Part shown: one piece after another, positions 55,098 through 64,000 of the stretch | Numbering within the stretch: the stretch's first letter is position 1 | Layout: each line of letters opens with the position of its first letter | Source of the DNA: Archangium violaceum | GTDB lineage: Bacteria > Myxococcota > Myxococcia > Myxococcales > Myxococcaceae | Assembly (NCBI RefSeq): GCF_016859125.1 | Contig: NZ_CP069338.1 | Location: 7,317,501-7,381,500, forward strand | DNA length: 64,000 bases | Direction: 5' to 3' | Program-made: the position numbers and the translations under genes | The notes under the pieces: model-generated | Database searches by the model: none | The model's input: the letters and a program-made list of their open reading frames with translations, nothing else | Told to the model about the DNA's origin: nothing

Positions 55098-57017
55098 TCA
55101 CCCGCCTGCGTTCGTGGCGCCGTCCCGCGTCGCCCTCTCCTCCGGGCGAGTCGCGGGACCGGGCAGGCTCGAGGGGGACCCGCTGAGGGTGTGCGACCGC
55201 TCGTGACGCGTGAGCCGCTCGAGGAGGACCCCGCTGGAGATGAGACCTACGTGGCTCAGTGCCTGCGGATAGTTGCCAAGAAAGGCCCCGCTGGCGGGGT
55301 CGATCTGCTCGGGCAGCAGGCCCAGGGGTCCGGCTCGCTGGCACAGGGAGTCGTAGAGGTTCATCGCCTCGTCGAGCCGTCCCTGCAGTGCCAGGTTGTC
55401 CACGAGCCAGAAACTGCAGAGGAGGAAGGCACCCTCGTCCCCTTCGAGCCCATCCGGAGACTCCCGTGGCAGGTACCTGTACAGCAGACCCTTGCCAGCA
55501 CCCAGGTGCCGGTGGATGGCTTCCGTGGTTGCCCTCATCAAAGGGCTATCCGCGGGGAGGACCCGGCGGAGGGGTAGCGCGAGGAGGCTCGCGTCCAATC
55601 CCCCTCCGCCGAGATGCTCGGTGATGGACTTCACTTTCGGGTCCCAGGCCTCCTCTTGGATGGCTCGAGCGATCGTGTCCGCGCATGTCCGCCACCTCTC
55701 GATGTCACCCGGGAGCCGGAGGTCACTGGCCAGCCGGGCGGCCCTGTCCAGCGCCACGTGGCAGAGCGCCGCCGAATACGTGAAGGGCCGTCCCGCCGTC
55801 CTCACTTCCCAGATGCCGTGGTCGGGTGTTTGCCACTCCCGCGCGGCCGCGTCCGCGAGCGCCGCCAGGTGAGACCAGAGGGCCGCGTCGATGGTCCCAT
55901 TGCCGCTGACCCACTGATAGGCACAGTCGAGGATTTCTCCGAAGACGTCGTGCTGGTGCTGTTCGGCCGCGGCGTTTCCCCAACGCACCGGAGCGGAGCC
56001 TCGATAGCCTTCCAGCTCCGGGTCGATACGCTCGGGCGGCGGCTGATTGCCATCCAGGTCATAGAGCACTCGGGGGCGCCCGTGCCGCTCCACCGCCTCC
56101 AGCACCCACCCCAGGAAGCCAGCGGCTTCCGAGCCCATCCCAATGCGCCGGAGCGCGTACACGGAGAAGGCCGCGTCCCGGATCCACGCGTAGCGGTAGT
56201 CCCAATTCCGGGAGCCGCCAAGGGTCTCGGGCAGCGACGAGGTGGGCGCGGCGATGATGGCGCCGTTCTCGAAGTGGTCCAGCAGCTTCAGGGTGAGGGC
56301 GGAGCGCCGGACCAGCGCTCCCTGGGGACCCTCGTAGCGGATGTGCGAGGCCCACCGGCGCCACGTCTCCACCGTCTCGGCCAGCTGTTCCCCGGGCGGA
56401 ACATCCCAGTGGCGGCGGTGCGCCCCGTTCCACTGCATCAGGAGCGCCGCCTGCTCTCCCGCCGCCAGCTCCCAGAAAGACTCCTTCCCGGATAGCGGCT
56501 GCGTCGCCCGGAGGACCAGATCGACCTCCGGCCGCGCGGCCAGCCGGACGAGCAGTCCGCCCCTCCACGGCTCCAGCTGGCAATCCCCGCGAGGATGGAA
56601 GGTCACGCGCAGCCGCACACGGCCATGGAGGACCTCCACCTTCCGCAGGAGCTCCCCGCGATGCGCCGGTAGATCCTCCCGCAAGTCAACGGCTCGCAGC
56701 AGCAGGGCATCCGTGATGCGGACGAGGCCCGTCGTGCTTCGCAGCTCCGTGACCAGGACCGCCGTGTCTTCCAGGTACTCCTGCCGGGACTCGACCAGCC
56801 CCTCGGGTGCGACGGTGAAGGCTCCCCCCCTTTTTTCATCGAGCAGGCCGCAGAACAGCGGTGGCGAGTCGAAACGGGGTACACACATCCAGCAGACGGA
56901 GCCATCGCGCCCGATCAGCGCCGACGCCTTCCCGTCCCCGATGAGGCCGTGATCCTCGATGGGGAGGAATCCCCCCACGCGCTTCAGCTCTCGGAAGCCT
57001 CCGGCGGACGGGCTCAT
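55098..57017 (-). CDS. GH15 glucoamylase/trehalase-like protein
   Basis: 639 residues without a signal peptide. N-terminal beta-sandwich (LPIEDHGLIGDGKASALIGR, DGSVCWMCVPRFDSP), then the (alpha/alpha)6 catalytic domain with LGGSRNWDYRYAWIRDAAFS, GLLYRYLPRESPDGLEGDEG with a probable catalytic Glu, and NYPQALSHVGLI at the end. This subfamily is cytosolic and acts on short alpha-glucans or trehalose. Its ATG overlaps the USP gene's stop by 4 nt; it is the third gene of the antiporter-USP-GH15 operon. Confidence 0.93.
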   Translation of the reverse strand: MSPSAGGFRELKRVGGFLPIEDHGLIGDGKASALIGRDGSVCWMCVPRFDSPPLFCGLLDEKRGGAFTVAPEGLVESRQEYLEDTAVLVTELRSTTGLVRITDALLLRAVDLREDLPAHRGELLRKVEVLHGRVRLRVTFHPRGDCQLEPWRGGLLVRLAARPEVDLVLRATQPLSGKESFWELAAGEQAALLMQWNGAHRRHWDVPPGEQLAETVETWRRWASHIRYEGPQGALVRRSALTLKLLDHFENGAIIAAPTSSLPETLGGSRNWDYRYAWIRDAAFSVYALRRIGMGSEAAGFLGWVLEAVERHGRPRVLYDLDGNQPPPERIDPELEGYRGSAPVRWGNAAAEQHQHDVFGEILDCAYQWVSGNGTIDAALWSHLAALADAAAREWQTPDHGIWEVRTAGRPFTYSAALCHVALDRAARLASDLRLPGDIERWRTCADTIARAIQEEAWDPKVKSITEHLGGGGLDASLLALPLRRVLPADSPLMRATTEAIHRHLGAGKGLLYRYLPRESPDGLEGDEGAFLLCSFWLVDNLALQGRLDEAMNLYDSLCQRAGPLGLLPEQIDPASGAFLGNYPQALSHVGLISSGVLLERLTRHERSHTLSGSPSSLPGPATRPEERATRDGATNAGG

Positions 57018-57952
57018 GACGCCTCCCTCGGGAGGTCCTCCTGCTCCAGGATGAGCACGTCACAGGTGCTCTCCTTGATGATCTGCCGCGCGACGTGCGG
57101 GCGCACGAGCCGGCCCAACCCCAAGCGCGTGTGCCTCCCAACGACGACCAGGTCCGCGTGCTCCTCCTGGGCGAGCTCCAGAGTGGAGGTGCTGGCTTCG
57201 CCGGAGCCGATGAGCTCGTCGAAGTGCACCCCGGCCTCACGGTACGGAGTCAGGAACCGGTGCAGCTCGGCACAAGCCTGTGTCCTGGCTTCGCGCTGGA
57301 ACTCCGGGATGCGCGAGGGCGCTGCCTGGTGGAGGACGAGCTCGTAGGACGTATCGTAGTCGTGCAGTACGGCCACGCGGCTCGCGTTGGGACACAGGCG
57401 GAGCGCCGCCTCCACGGCATGCCGGGACGCCTCCGTGAGCTCCACGGCGATCAGGGGGTGTTGATAGGGGCCCACCGGGGGCGGCCCGACGACGAGGAGC
57501 GCGGTGGGGATGCTCTCGACGAAGCCTCCGGCCATCCGCTCCCGCAGCCGCGCCAGGAGCGAGCCCGGGATGCGGGGCCTCCCTATCACCACCAACTCCG
57601 CCCCGAAGTCCCGTGCCGCCCGGGTGATGGCCTCCAGCGGCTTGCCTCTCACCAGCAGGCCGCGCACTTCGCATGAGCCCCGCGCGAGCCTCCCCCGGGT
57701 GTGGTGCACCGCCTCCTCGAGGGCGTGCCGGGCGAGCGCTTCTTCCTCTCCGTGCCGGATTTCGCCGGTGGCCTCGGAGGGCAGCGCGTGAACGAGAAGG
57801 AGCTCCGCTCCCTCCTGGAGGGGCAGCTGGCGCGCCCGCTCCAGCGCACAGGCGGAGTGGGGGGAGAAGTCCGTGGCCACCAGGACGCGGCGCAGGCCCA
57901 GTCCTCTTCCTGGCCCATGACCCCGAGGCGTGATCGGTTCGTGCGTCATCAT
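57014..57952 (-). CDS. Tandem universal stress protein
   Basis: 312 residues with two UspA domains (about 22-160 and 170-305). RRVLVATDFSPHSACALERA opens the first. Both carry the ATP-loop pattern G-x2-G-x9-G: VIGRPRIPGSLLARLRE and VVGRHTRLGLGRLVRPHVAR. It follows the antiporter stop by 1 nt and overlaps the GH15 start, so all three are one transcript. USPs bind ATP and modulate stress responses, and some bind or fuse to antiporters, which fits this neighbour. Confidence 0.94.
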   Translation of the reverse strand: MMTHEPITPRGHGPGRGLGLRRVLVATDFSPHSACALERARQLPLQEGAELLLVHALPSEATGEIRHGEEEALARHALEEAVHHTRGRLARGSCEVRGLLVRGKPLEAITRAARDFGAELVVIGRPRIPGSLLARLRERMAGGFVESIPTALLVVGPPPVGPYQHPLIAVELTEASRHAVEAALRLCPNASRVAVLHDYDTSYELVLHQAAPSRIPEFQREARTQACAELHRFLTPYREAGVHFDELIGSGEASTSTLELAQEEHADLVVVGRHTRLGLGRLVRPHVARQIIKESTCDVLILEQEDLPREAS

Positions 57953-57953
57953 G

Positions 57954-59264
57954 TCAGTGCCCTCCTTCGCTCGCGGGAATGTTCCTGGGAGGCCGATGTG
58001 TCTGGCCTCGAGGTGGACGTGGTGCCTTCGTGGAGATGGATATGGCCTCGGGGTGGGGCGCGGCCAGCAGCCGCTTCACCGCGAGAATGAAGATGCCCGT
58101 GAGGAGAAGGTTGAGCGCCAGGGACAGCAGGGCCACCGTCATCGCCGTTCCACTGATGCCATAGCCCAGGGACACGACGAGCACGCCGGCTCCGACCTCG
58201 CCTCGTGGAAAGAGCCCGACCGCGAGGGCGACCCGTTCGCGCGGGCTCGCCTTGTCGCGATAGCACAGCGCCGGGAACATCTTTCCCAGGTTGGACAGGA
58301 GGGTCACCGCCAGGACATGGAGGGCGATGAGGCCCCAGCCCGGGCTGCCACCCGCGACGGCGCTGACGCTCTGCGCGGCTTCCCGGGACGCGCCGGCCCC
58401 GCCCAGGGCGGGCATCGACAGCCCCACGAGCACCATGAAGCAACCCGAGATGACGGTCGCGACGCGCTGCTCGTTGCGCGCATCGGGCCCGGGTTGCTCA
58501 CCTTCCAGCCCGTCCTGCTCGTGCAGCCCGTGCTCGGGTTTGGCGATCATGCAGCCCAGGATGAAGGCGGGCAGGAGGACCTCGAAGTGGACCGCCGCGT
58601 CGGGATCCATGTACCCCGTCCCGAGGTAGATGAGCTCGGAGACGAGCGCCAGCAATACCGAATAGCCGAGCACCCAGGGCCAGCTGTACGGGATGCGCCA
58701 GCGGTGCAGGTACTTCCACCCCCCCCAGAGGAGAAGGACGATGAGGGCGATGACGCCCGCGAGCTGCCAGCGGAAGCCGACGAGCAGGACCGTGAGCGGC
58801 ACCATGAGGAGGATGGTGTCGAGGTCATCGAAGATGGCGAGGATGCGTGCCTTGCGGAACACCCACGTCGCCCCCAGGCCCGCCGCGGCCAGCATGGAGA
58901 AGAGCACCCCGGCGCTCGTCGGCGCGGCGAACCGTCCCTGGAGCAGCGCCTCCTTCCAATAGTCGAACCGTCCCCAGAACTCCGGTGGCGCCAGCACGAA
59001 GACGAAGTAGAGCGTGACGAAAATCCAGGGGAAGGTGGCCGCGGTGGCGGCCACCACGTAATCCCAGCCGTACTGGCGCAGGTTCGACTTATCCAGGTCG
59101 AACTCCTGCCCGACGTGAATCATGATGAAGGCCAGGCCCACCATGGTGAGCAGCCGGATGACGTGCGCCAGGGGCTCGTAGACACCTGGCCCGAGCGCTG
59201 GAAGCGCCTGCGACGCCACCAGTCCCCCGAGAAGCAGGATGGAATAGATGAAGACCTTGCGCAT
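57954..59264 (-). CDS. Cation:proton antiporter (CPA2 type)
   Basis: 436 residues with about 12 membrane helices. LLTMVGLAFIMIHVGQEFDL, then helix AGVLFSMLAAAGLGATWVFR, RKARILAIFDDLDTILLMVP and VALAVGLFPRGEVGAGVLVV, including the conserved acidic and Arg positions of Na+/H+ or K+/H+ exchangers. No TrkA-type C-terminal domain is fused. First gene of the operon with USP and GH15. Probably exports monovalent cations in exchange for protons under osmotic or pH stress. Confidence 0.93.
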   Translation of the reverse strand: MRKVFIYSILLLGGLVASQALPALGPGVYEPLAHVIRLLTMVGLAFIMIHVGQEFDLDKSNLRQYGWDYVVAATAATFPWIFVTLYFVFVLAPPEFWGRFDYWKEALLQGRFAAPTSAGVLFSMLAAAGLGATWVFRKARILAIFDDLDTILLMVPLTVLLVGFRWQLAGVIALIVLLLWGGWKYLHRWRIPYSWPWVLGYSVLLALVSELIYLGTGYMDPDAAVHFEVLLPAFILGCMIAKPEHGLHEQDGLEGEQPGPDARNEQRVATVISGCFMVLVGLSMPALGGAGASREAAQSVSAVAGGSPGWGLIALHVLAVTLLSNLGKMFPALCYRDKASPRERVALAVGLFPRGEVGAGVLVVSLGYGISGTAMTVALLSLALNLLLTGIFILAVKRLLAAPHPEAISISTKAPRPPRGQTHRPPRNIPASEGGH

Positions 59265-59500
59265 GGCTGATCCTTTTCGACCCTCGTAGTCAATGAGGGT
59301 AGGGAAAGGGCGGGCCCGAGTCAGAGCTGCTGCTCCCTCCCTCGCCAGCCAGCGGGGCGGGGCTCTTTTCGCTCAGGGGCTGATCCCTCCGTTCCCCCAG
59401 GGAGCGGGCGGGTAGGGGCTCTCCGCCACTTCTCCACGGTCCCCTCCTCGGTGGCCGGGCCCGTGCCCAGCATCACTCCGAGGAGGAGGAGGAGGAGCGG

Positions 59501-60610
59501 ATGAACAGGGTACATCCCAATCTGGAGGCAGCAGCGCGCTTCAGCGGGAGGTGCCTGCTCATCGCGGGCCTCGTCTTCGTCCTGGGTTACATCGTCAGCA
59601 GGTTGCCCCTGGTCTTCCTGTCGGTGTTCGTGGCGCTGCTGTTCACCAGTCTTCTCCTCCCCGTGGCGGATTGGCTCGCCCGACACCGTGTTCCACGCTC
59701 CCTGGCCGCGCTCGCCGCCGTCCTGCTGGCGGTGGCGCTCCTCGGGGGACTCCTCTCGTGGATCATCCCGAAGACGGCCTCCGAGTTGTCGGCGAACGCC
59801 GACACGCTGATCCAGCGGGTCCAATCGCTCGCTCGCTCGCTCATGCGGTTCCTGCCTGGGGAGCAGCCCTCGCTGGATGAGCTGGGGGGACGGGCCGAGC
59901 AGTGGGTGCGCCAGCATTCGCGAACGCTCACCCTGGGTGCCGCCTCGGGGGCCGCCACGCTTCTTTCCGTGCTGAGCGGAATGCTGCTCACCCTCGTCCT
60001 CACCTTCTTCTTCGTGCGGGATGGGAGCACCCTGGTGCGCGCGGCCCTGTCTCCGCTCTCGCCCGAAAGGCGCCGGCTGGCCGGTGCCGCCGTGGGCCGG
60101 GCCTGGCGGACCCTGAAAAGATGGGTGCGTGGGACGGTGGTGGTGGCACTCATCGACGCGGTCGGCATCGGTGCCGGGTTGCTCATCCTCGGAGTCCCCC
60201 TGGCATTGCCCATCGCGTTGCTCACGTTCCTGAGCGCCTTCGTGCCCGTCGTGGGCGCGGTGTTCGCGGGCGCGGTCGCGGTGCTGGTCGCCTGGGCCAC
60301 ACAGGGCACCCGGGACGCGCTCATCACCTTCGGCATCGCGCTGGCCGTCCAGCAGCTCGAGGGCAATGTCCTCCAGCCCATGGTGATGGGCCGCATCCTG
60401 CCACTCCATCCCGCGGTGGTGCTCCTCGCCGTCACCACCGGAGCCCTGGTGGCGGGCCTCGCGGGAGCCTTCGTCGCGGTGCCGCTTCTGGCCGCGCTCA
60501 CGGCAGGGGGTCAGGCCCTCCTCGGCGAGGGTCGAGAGCCGCCGCGGAGCGACGACACGTCCGCGGAAGAGCCGGAGGACCTGGATGATCAGCTGCCCGC
60601 CCACCACTGA
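59501..60610 (+). CDS. AI-2E family transporter (PerM-like)
   Basis: 369 residues with a strong ribosome-binding site (GGAGGAGGAGGAGGAG). About seven or eight membrane helices surround a large loop at 90-150. LLPVADWLARHRVPRSLAAL, LTLVLTFFFVRDGSTLVRAA, VVALIDAVGIGAGLLILGVP and EGNVLQPMVMGRILPLHPAV are family hallmarks. Members export various small molecules or ions; TqsA exports autoinducer-2, but most relatives have no proven substrate. Divergent from the antiporter operon across a 236-nt gap. Confidence 0.92.
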   Translation: MNRVHPNLEAAARFSGRCLLIAGLVFVLGYIVSRLPLVFLSVFVALLFTSLLLPVADWLARHRVPRSLAALAAVLLAVALLGGLLSWIIPKTASELSANADTLIQRVQSLARSLMRFLPGEQPSLDELGGRAEQWVRQHSRTLTLGAASGAATLLSVLSGMLLTLVLTFFFVRDGSTLVRAALSPLSPERRRLAGAAVGRAWRTLKRWVRGTVVVALIDAVGIGAGLLILGVPLALPIALLTFLSAFVPVVGAVFAGAVAVLVAWATQGTRDALITFGIALAVQQLEGNVLQPMVMGRILPLHPAVVLLAVTTGALVAGLAGAFVAVPLLAALTAGGQALLGEGREPPRSDDTSAEEPEDLDDQLPAHH

Positions 60611-60725
60611 GCTCCCTCATGTCCTTGCTCCGACAGCCGGACGCCTCCTCTCTTGTGGCAAGCGCCACGGGTAGGCTTCGCTGTGAGGAATGGGAGCGAG
60701 GATCTCCGGACACGCGAAGGGGTGG

Positions 60726-62408
60726 ATGATGGTGGGCATCGTGGCGGTCCTGCTCGTGGCCGCGGGCGCGTGGTGGCTCCTGCTCCGGCCAGGCTCGCCC
60801 ACGGAGGAGACGCTGAATCAGGCCGTGAAGCTGGCCGCTACGGGTGGAGACCGCGTGCTGCGCGAGCCGATGCGTCCGCTCACCCCCGGGCCTCGCGTGC
60901 TCCTCTTCGCGCTCGACGGGGTAGGGGAGACCGAGTTCCGCCAGGCGGTGGGTGAGCACACCTCTGGCTCCATCCACGCCTTGCTGGGCCCCCAGCGCGG
61001 CGAGCACCTCTACGCGCACGGCTTCTCGGTCCCCGGGGCGCTGAGCATCCTGCCCTCGACCACGGTGGCGGCGTGGGCCTCCGTCTACACGGGCCAGCCC
61101 CCCGCGCGCACCGGGGTGCCCGGCAACGAGTGGTTCGCCCGCGACGAGGTCCGCTTCTACGCCCCAGCCCCCGTCTCCGTGCAGGCCAGGCAGGACGTGT
61201 TGCGCACGCTCACGGAGGGGCTCGTGGGCGATGTCCTGAAGGTTCCCACGCTCTTCGAGCTGGCCGACGTTCGCGCCTTCGTCAGCCTCGCGCACGTGTA
61301 CCGGGGCGCGGATCTCCTCACCACCCCGGAGCCGAACGCCGCCACGGACCTGCTCGTCGACTTCGCCCGGGGCCTCGTGGGCGCGCCGGATGTCGAGCGC
61401 GAGACCTACGCCACGCTGGACCAGGAATCCGTGGCGCATCTCCTGGAAATCATCCGTCAGCACGGAGTCCCCCGCCTCCAGGTCGTCTATTTCCCTGGCG
61501 TGGACCTGTACACCCATGTGGTCGGGGAGCCGCTGGAGCAACAGCGGCGCTACGTGCGCGAGGTGCTCGATCCGCTGGTGGGCCGCGTGCTGGATGCCTA
61601 TGCGGAGGCCGGCGTGCTCGAGGACACGTATGTGATGTTCGTCTCGGATCATGGCCATACGCCCGTGCTCGGCGATGACCGGCACGCGCTGTCCGCCCAG
61701 GGCGATGACGAGCCCACCACCGTGATCGAGCGCGCGGGCTTCCGGTTGCGCCCGCTGCGGCTGGAGGTGGAGCCGCGAGCGCGCGACTTCCAGGCGGTGG
61801 TGGCCTACCAGGGGGCCATGGCCTACGTGTACCTCGCGGATCGCTCCACCTGCCCGGAGCCGGGTCAGCGGTGCGATTGGAGCCGCCCTCCCCGGTGGGA
61901 GGAGGACGTGCTGCCGGTGGCGCGGGCCTTCCACCGGGCGAACAGGACGGGCGAAGGCGCGGCGGACATGAAGGGCGCGTTGGATTTCGTCTTCGCCCGC
62001 GCGGGCCGCCCCGTGGGCGAGGATGCCCCGGCCTTCCAGGTGTTCGACGGCGAGCGGCTGGTGCCCCTGCCCGAGCACCTCAGGGCCCATCCACGGCCCG
62101 ACCTGTTGAACCTCGCCGAGAGGATGGAGCAGCTCGGTGCGGGCCCCCAGGGGCACCGGGCCGGAGACGTGCTGCTGTTGACGCGCACGGGCCTGGAGCG
62201 CCCCATCTCCGAGCGCTTCTACTTCGCGGGCTACTACCACTCCTGGCATGGCAGCCCCAGCGCCCAGGACAGCCGCGTCACCTTCGTCGTCGCGCGGCGC
62301 GGCGAGGACGGGGCCCGGCTGCGGGCACGGGTGGAGCCCGTGGTGGGGCCAAGGCCTTCCCTGCTCCACGTCACGCCGCTGGTGCGTGAGCTGCTCGGGA
62401 CGCGCTGA
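60726..62408 (+). CDS. Membrane-anchored alkaline-phosphatase-superfamily protein
   Basis: About 560 residues. ATG 60726 or 60729 follow GAAGG; ATG 60690 is less well placed. An N-terminal anchor (VGIVAVLLVAAGAWWLLLRP) is followed by a type I phosphodiesterase/nucleotide-pyrophosphatase-like domain: first metal Asp in VLLFALDGVGETEF, nucleophile Thr in STTVAAWASVYTG, GVDLYTHV with a metal Asp/His, and the Asp-His pair in FVSDHGHTPVLGD. It should hydrolyse phosphate mono- or diesters in the periplasm. Substrate unknown. Monocistronic, upstream of the MscS gene. Confidence 0.9.
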   Translation: MMVGIVAVLLVAAGAWWLLLRPGSPTEETLNQAVKLAATGGDRVLREPMRPLTPGPRVLLFALDGVGETEFRQAVGEHTSGSIHALLGPQRGEHLYAHGFSVPGALSILPSTTVAAWASVYTGQPPARTGVPGNEWFARDEVRFYAPAPVSVQARQDVLRTLTEGLVGDVLKVPTLFELADVRAFVSLAHVYRGADLLTTPEPNAATDLLVDFARGLVGAPDVERETYATLDQESVAHLLEIIRQHGVPRLQVVYFPGVDLYTHVVGEPLEQQRRYVREVLDPLVGRVLDAYAEAGVLEDTYVMFVSDHGHTPVLGDDRHALSAQGDDEPTTVIERAGFRLRPLRLEVEPRARDFQAVVAYQGAMAYVYLADRSTCPEPGQRCDWSRPPRWEEDVLPVARAFHRANRTGEGAADMKGALDFVFARAGRPVGEDAPAFQVFDGERLVPLPEHLRAHPRPDLLNLAERMEQLGAGPQGHRAGDVLLLTRTGLERPISERFYFAGYYHSWHGSPSAQDSRVTFVVARRGEDGARLRARVEPVVGPRPSLLHVTPLVRELLGTR

Positions 62409-62500
62409 GCGCTCCCCCTGGCAGGCGGGACGTCCAGAGGCCGACGATCCATGCGGAAGCCGTGGGCCGGGCCGGCCTCTCAGGCCCAGACTCGGGGTGA

Positions 62501-63757
62501 ATGCGACCGCCCAGGCTCCAGACCTCCCGGCGCTCCCCGCGCCGCCGCCCTCGGGGAAAGCTCCGTCCCGGACGAGCGGCGCCACGCCGCGCCGCGGCAC
62601 CCGTGCAACAGGCCCGCTTCCGGCTGCGCGCCTTCCGCAAGGCTTCGCTCATCGCGGTGGCGCTGACGAGCCTGCTGCTGCTGGTGGTGGGCCCCGCCGA
62701 GGAGGCGCTGGCGCAGGATGCCGGAGTCACCGCCACGGAGGACACGCCCCCCGCGGAGCCGCAGCGCCAGGTGCAACCCGAGGAGGTGGCGCGAGAGGCG
62801 GGTGCCGAGGCACAGCGGACGGCGCTGGGATTGCGCCAGGGCCTCCTCAATGCGCTTCCCAAGCTCACCGTGGTGCTGGGCACGTTGTTGCTCACCTGGT
62901 TGGTGGCGCGAGGGCTCCGGGCCCTGCTGCACCTGGCGCTGGGGCGTTGGGCGCGAGCGGATGCCAGCACGGCGCTGGTGAGCATCTGCGTATGGCTGCT
63001 GGGCACCGGCATCGCGGTGAGCGTGCTGGCGGGGGACCTTCGCGCGATGCTGGGCTCGGTGGGCCTGGTGGGCCTCGCGCTCTCCTGGGCCCTCCAGACG
63101 CCCATCGAGAGCTTCACCGGCTGGCTGCTCAACTCCTTCCAGGGCTACTACCGGGTAGGGGACCGCGTCCAGGTGGGGGACGTCTTCGGAGACGTCTACG
63201 CCATCGACTTCCTCTCCACCACGGTATGGGAGCTGGGCAGCCCGGATCGCCCCGGCGCGGTGCACGCCGAGCAGCCCACGGGGCGGCTCATCACCTTTCC
63301 CAACAACGAGGTGCTGACGGGCACCATCGTCAACCTCACCCGGGATTTCCCCTATGTCTGGGACGAGCTCCTCGTGCCGGTGGCCAACGAGTCGGACCTG
63401 CGCTACGCGATGGAGCTGCTGCGGCAGCTGGCCACCGAGCTGCTGGGAGAGGACATGGCCGGCCCCGCCCGCCAGTACGAGACGCTGCTGCGCGAGGCCC
63501 GGCTGGAGACGAGTGTGGCGGACAGGCCCGAGGTCTATGTCTCCCTCGCCGACGCGTGGACGAACGTCACCATCCGTTACCTCGTCCACGCGAGGCAGCG
63601 CCGCAAGTGGAAGAGCCTGCTGGCCGAGCGGGTGATGGTGGAGCTCTGCCAGCCGGTCCATGCGGGCCGCATCATCCCCGTACTGCCTCGCCAGCAGGTG
63701 CAGTTCCTCGGGGTGGACGGGCGGCCCACGGACGTGCCGGGGAGCCGGCGGGAGTGA
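62501..63757 (+). CDS. MscS-family mechanosensitive channel
   Basis: 418 residues from ATG 62501; GTG 62603 is an alternative that starts close to the signal helix. A leader helix and periplasmic linker lead to TM helices at about 120-210 (AMLGSVGLVGLALSWALQTP lines the pore) and then the MscS beta domain (YYRVGDRVQVGDVFGDVYAI; LITFPNNEVLTGTIVNLTRD). The C-terminal alpha/beta domain is present. Opens under membrane tension to release solutes, consistent with the osmotic-stress character of the neighbourhood. Confidence 0.92.
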   Translation: MRPPRLQTSRRSPRRRPRGKLRPGRAAPRRAAAPVQQARFRLRAFRKASLIAVALTSLLLLVVGPAEEALAQDAGVTATEDTPPAEPQRQVQPEEVAREAGAEAQRTALGLRQGLLNALPKLTVVLGTLLLTWLVARGLRALLHLALGRWARADASTALVSICVWLLGTGIAVSVLAGDLRAMLGSVGLVGLALSWALQTPIESFTGWLLNSFQGYYRVGDRVQVGDVFGDVYAIDFLSTTVWELGSPDRPGAVHAEQPTGRLITFPNNEVLTGTIVNLTRDFPYVWDELLVPVANESDLRYAMELLRQLATELLGEDMAGPARQYETLLREARLETSVADRPEVYVSLADAWTNVTIRYLVHARQRRKWKSLLAERVMVELCQPVHAGRIIPVLPRQQVQFLGVDGRPTDVPGSRRE

Positions 63758-63759
63758 GG

Positions 63760-64000
63760 CTACCGGGCGGTGGCGCCGCCACTTCGGGGCCGGGTGGGAA
63801 GGGTGAACAGGAACGTGGAGCCCTTCCCGCGCCCCTCGCTCCGCGCGCACAGGGTTCCCCCATGGCCCTCGATGATGGCCCGGCAGATGTACAGCCCCAG
63901 GCCCAGGCCGCGGATCTTCCGGGCCGCCGCGGTGCGCGCGTACGGCTCGAACACCTCGTCGAGCTCCTGGGGCTGGAGGCCGATTCCGTTGTCCGTCACC
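63760..64000 (-). CDS. Sensor histidine kinase, C-terminal part
   Basis: Eighty codons at the right edge; the rest lies outside. They read the ATP-binding end of a histidine kinase: VTDNGIGLQPQELDEVFEPY (G1 box), IRGLGLGLYICRAIIEGHGG (G2 box) and GKGSTFLFTLP. Input domain and dimerisation helix are not visible. The stop lies 2 nt after the end of the convergent MscS gene. Confidence 0.95.
   Translation of the reverse strand, partial: VTDNGIGLQPQELDEVFEPYARTAAARKIRGLGLGLYICRAIIEGHGGTLCARSEGRGKGSTFLFTLPTRPRSGGATAR

Noticed and set aside
60498-62600. 700-codon minus-strand frame across the phosphatase-superfamily gene
   Set aside because: Shadow frame; Arg/Gly/His-rich with no domain.

Overview
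The window is high-GC DNA that reads like a myxobacterium of the Cystobacterineae type. The signs are MYXO-CTERM-like C-terminal tails, an ELWxxDGT-repeat surface protein, a neighbouring pair that I recall as the MXAN_2561/MXAN_2562 families, very many lipoproteins and secreted hydrolases, and codon use with G or C in almost every third position. This is inferred from protein character only; no rRNA or other taxonomic marker is present.

Layout. (1) 1-14 kb is compact and looks like core genome: a molybdenum hydroxylase pair (iorAB type), a periplasmic sensor gene next to a chemotaxis receptor, a catalytically dead aspartate-semialdehyde dehydrogenase homologue (USG-1 type), a surface-protein/outer-membrane pair, a PKD lipoprotein, a fused MoaD-MoaE molybdopterin synthase, a site-2 protease with a Nudix hydrolase, and acetyl-CoA synthetase. 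(2) At 14.06 kb there is the 3' end of a tRNA or tmRNA without a recognisable 5' half, followed by a palindromic repeat cluster. From there to about 43.3 kb the DNA is accessory and heavily decayed. It holds remnants of IS91-, IS3- and RAYT-type transposases and broken genes: a secreted beta-propeller-like protein, an alpha/beta hydrolase, an MmyB-type regulator, a Rossmann protein, a malectin/CBM protein, leuC-leuD with internal deletions, a HEAT protein, and GH3, bacterioferritin and VOC fragments. Intact secreted or surface proteins lie between them: the ELWxxDGT protein, an M23/LGFP protein with a CBM-bearing esterase, a DUF885 lipoprotein and several Cys-rich lipoproteins. A possible sugar-activation operon sits at 36.7-39.7 kb (RmlD-like SDR, nucleotidyltransferase-like/kinase fusion, cupin). 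(3) 41-54 kb holds a large lipoprotein with a possible MACPF-like fold, a tandem SagB-type oxidoreductase fused to a membrane domain, a cytochrome P450, a PA14-GH2-LamG lipoprotein, a small operon with a possible caspase-like (HG/AC) peptidase, and a GH76 mannanase. (4) 54-64 kb is compact again: an epoxide-hydrolase-like enzyme, an antiporter/universal-stress/GH15 operon, an AI-2E-family transporter, an alkaline-phosphatase-superfamily protein, an MscS channel and the end of a histidine kinase. This block looks like stress and envelope physiology.

How the parts fit. The Mo enzyme at the left edge would need the MoaDE product made 8 kb away. The M23/LGFP protein, CBM esterase, GH76 and GH2 proteins would suit a predatory or saprophytic secretome. 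The most unusual items are the kinase-fusion operon, the SagB-membrane fusion, the HG/AC peptidase operon, and the leuCD remnant. No CRISPR array, complete prophage, rRNA or complete tRNA was seen. Most start sites were chosen from ribosome-binding sites and signal peptides. Several genes carry single-base frame changes that could be real decay or sequence error.
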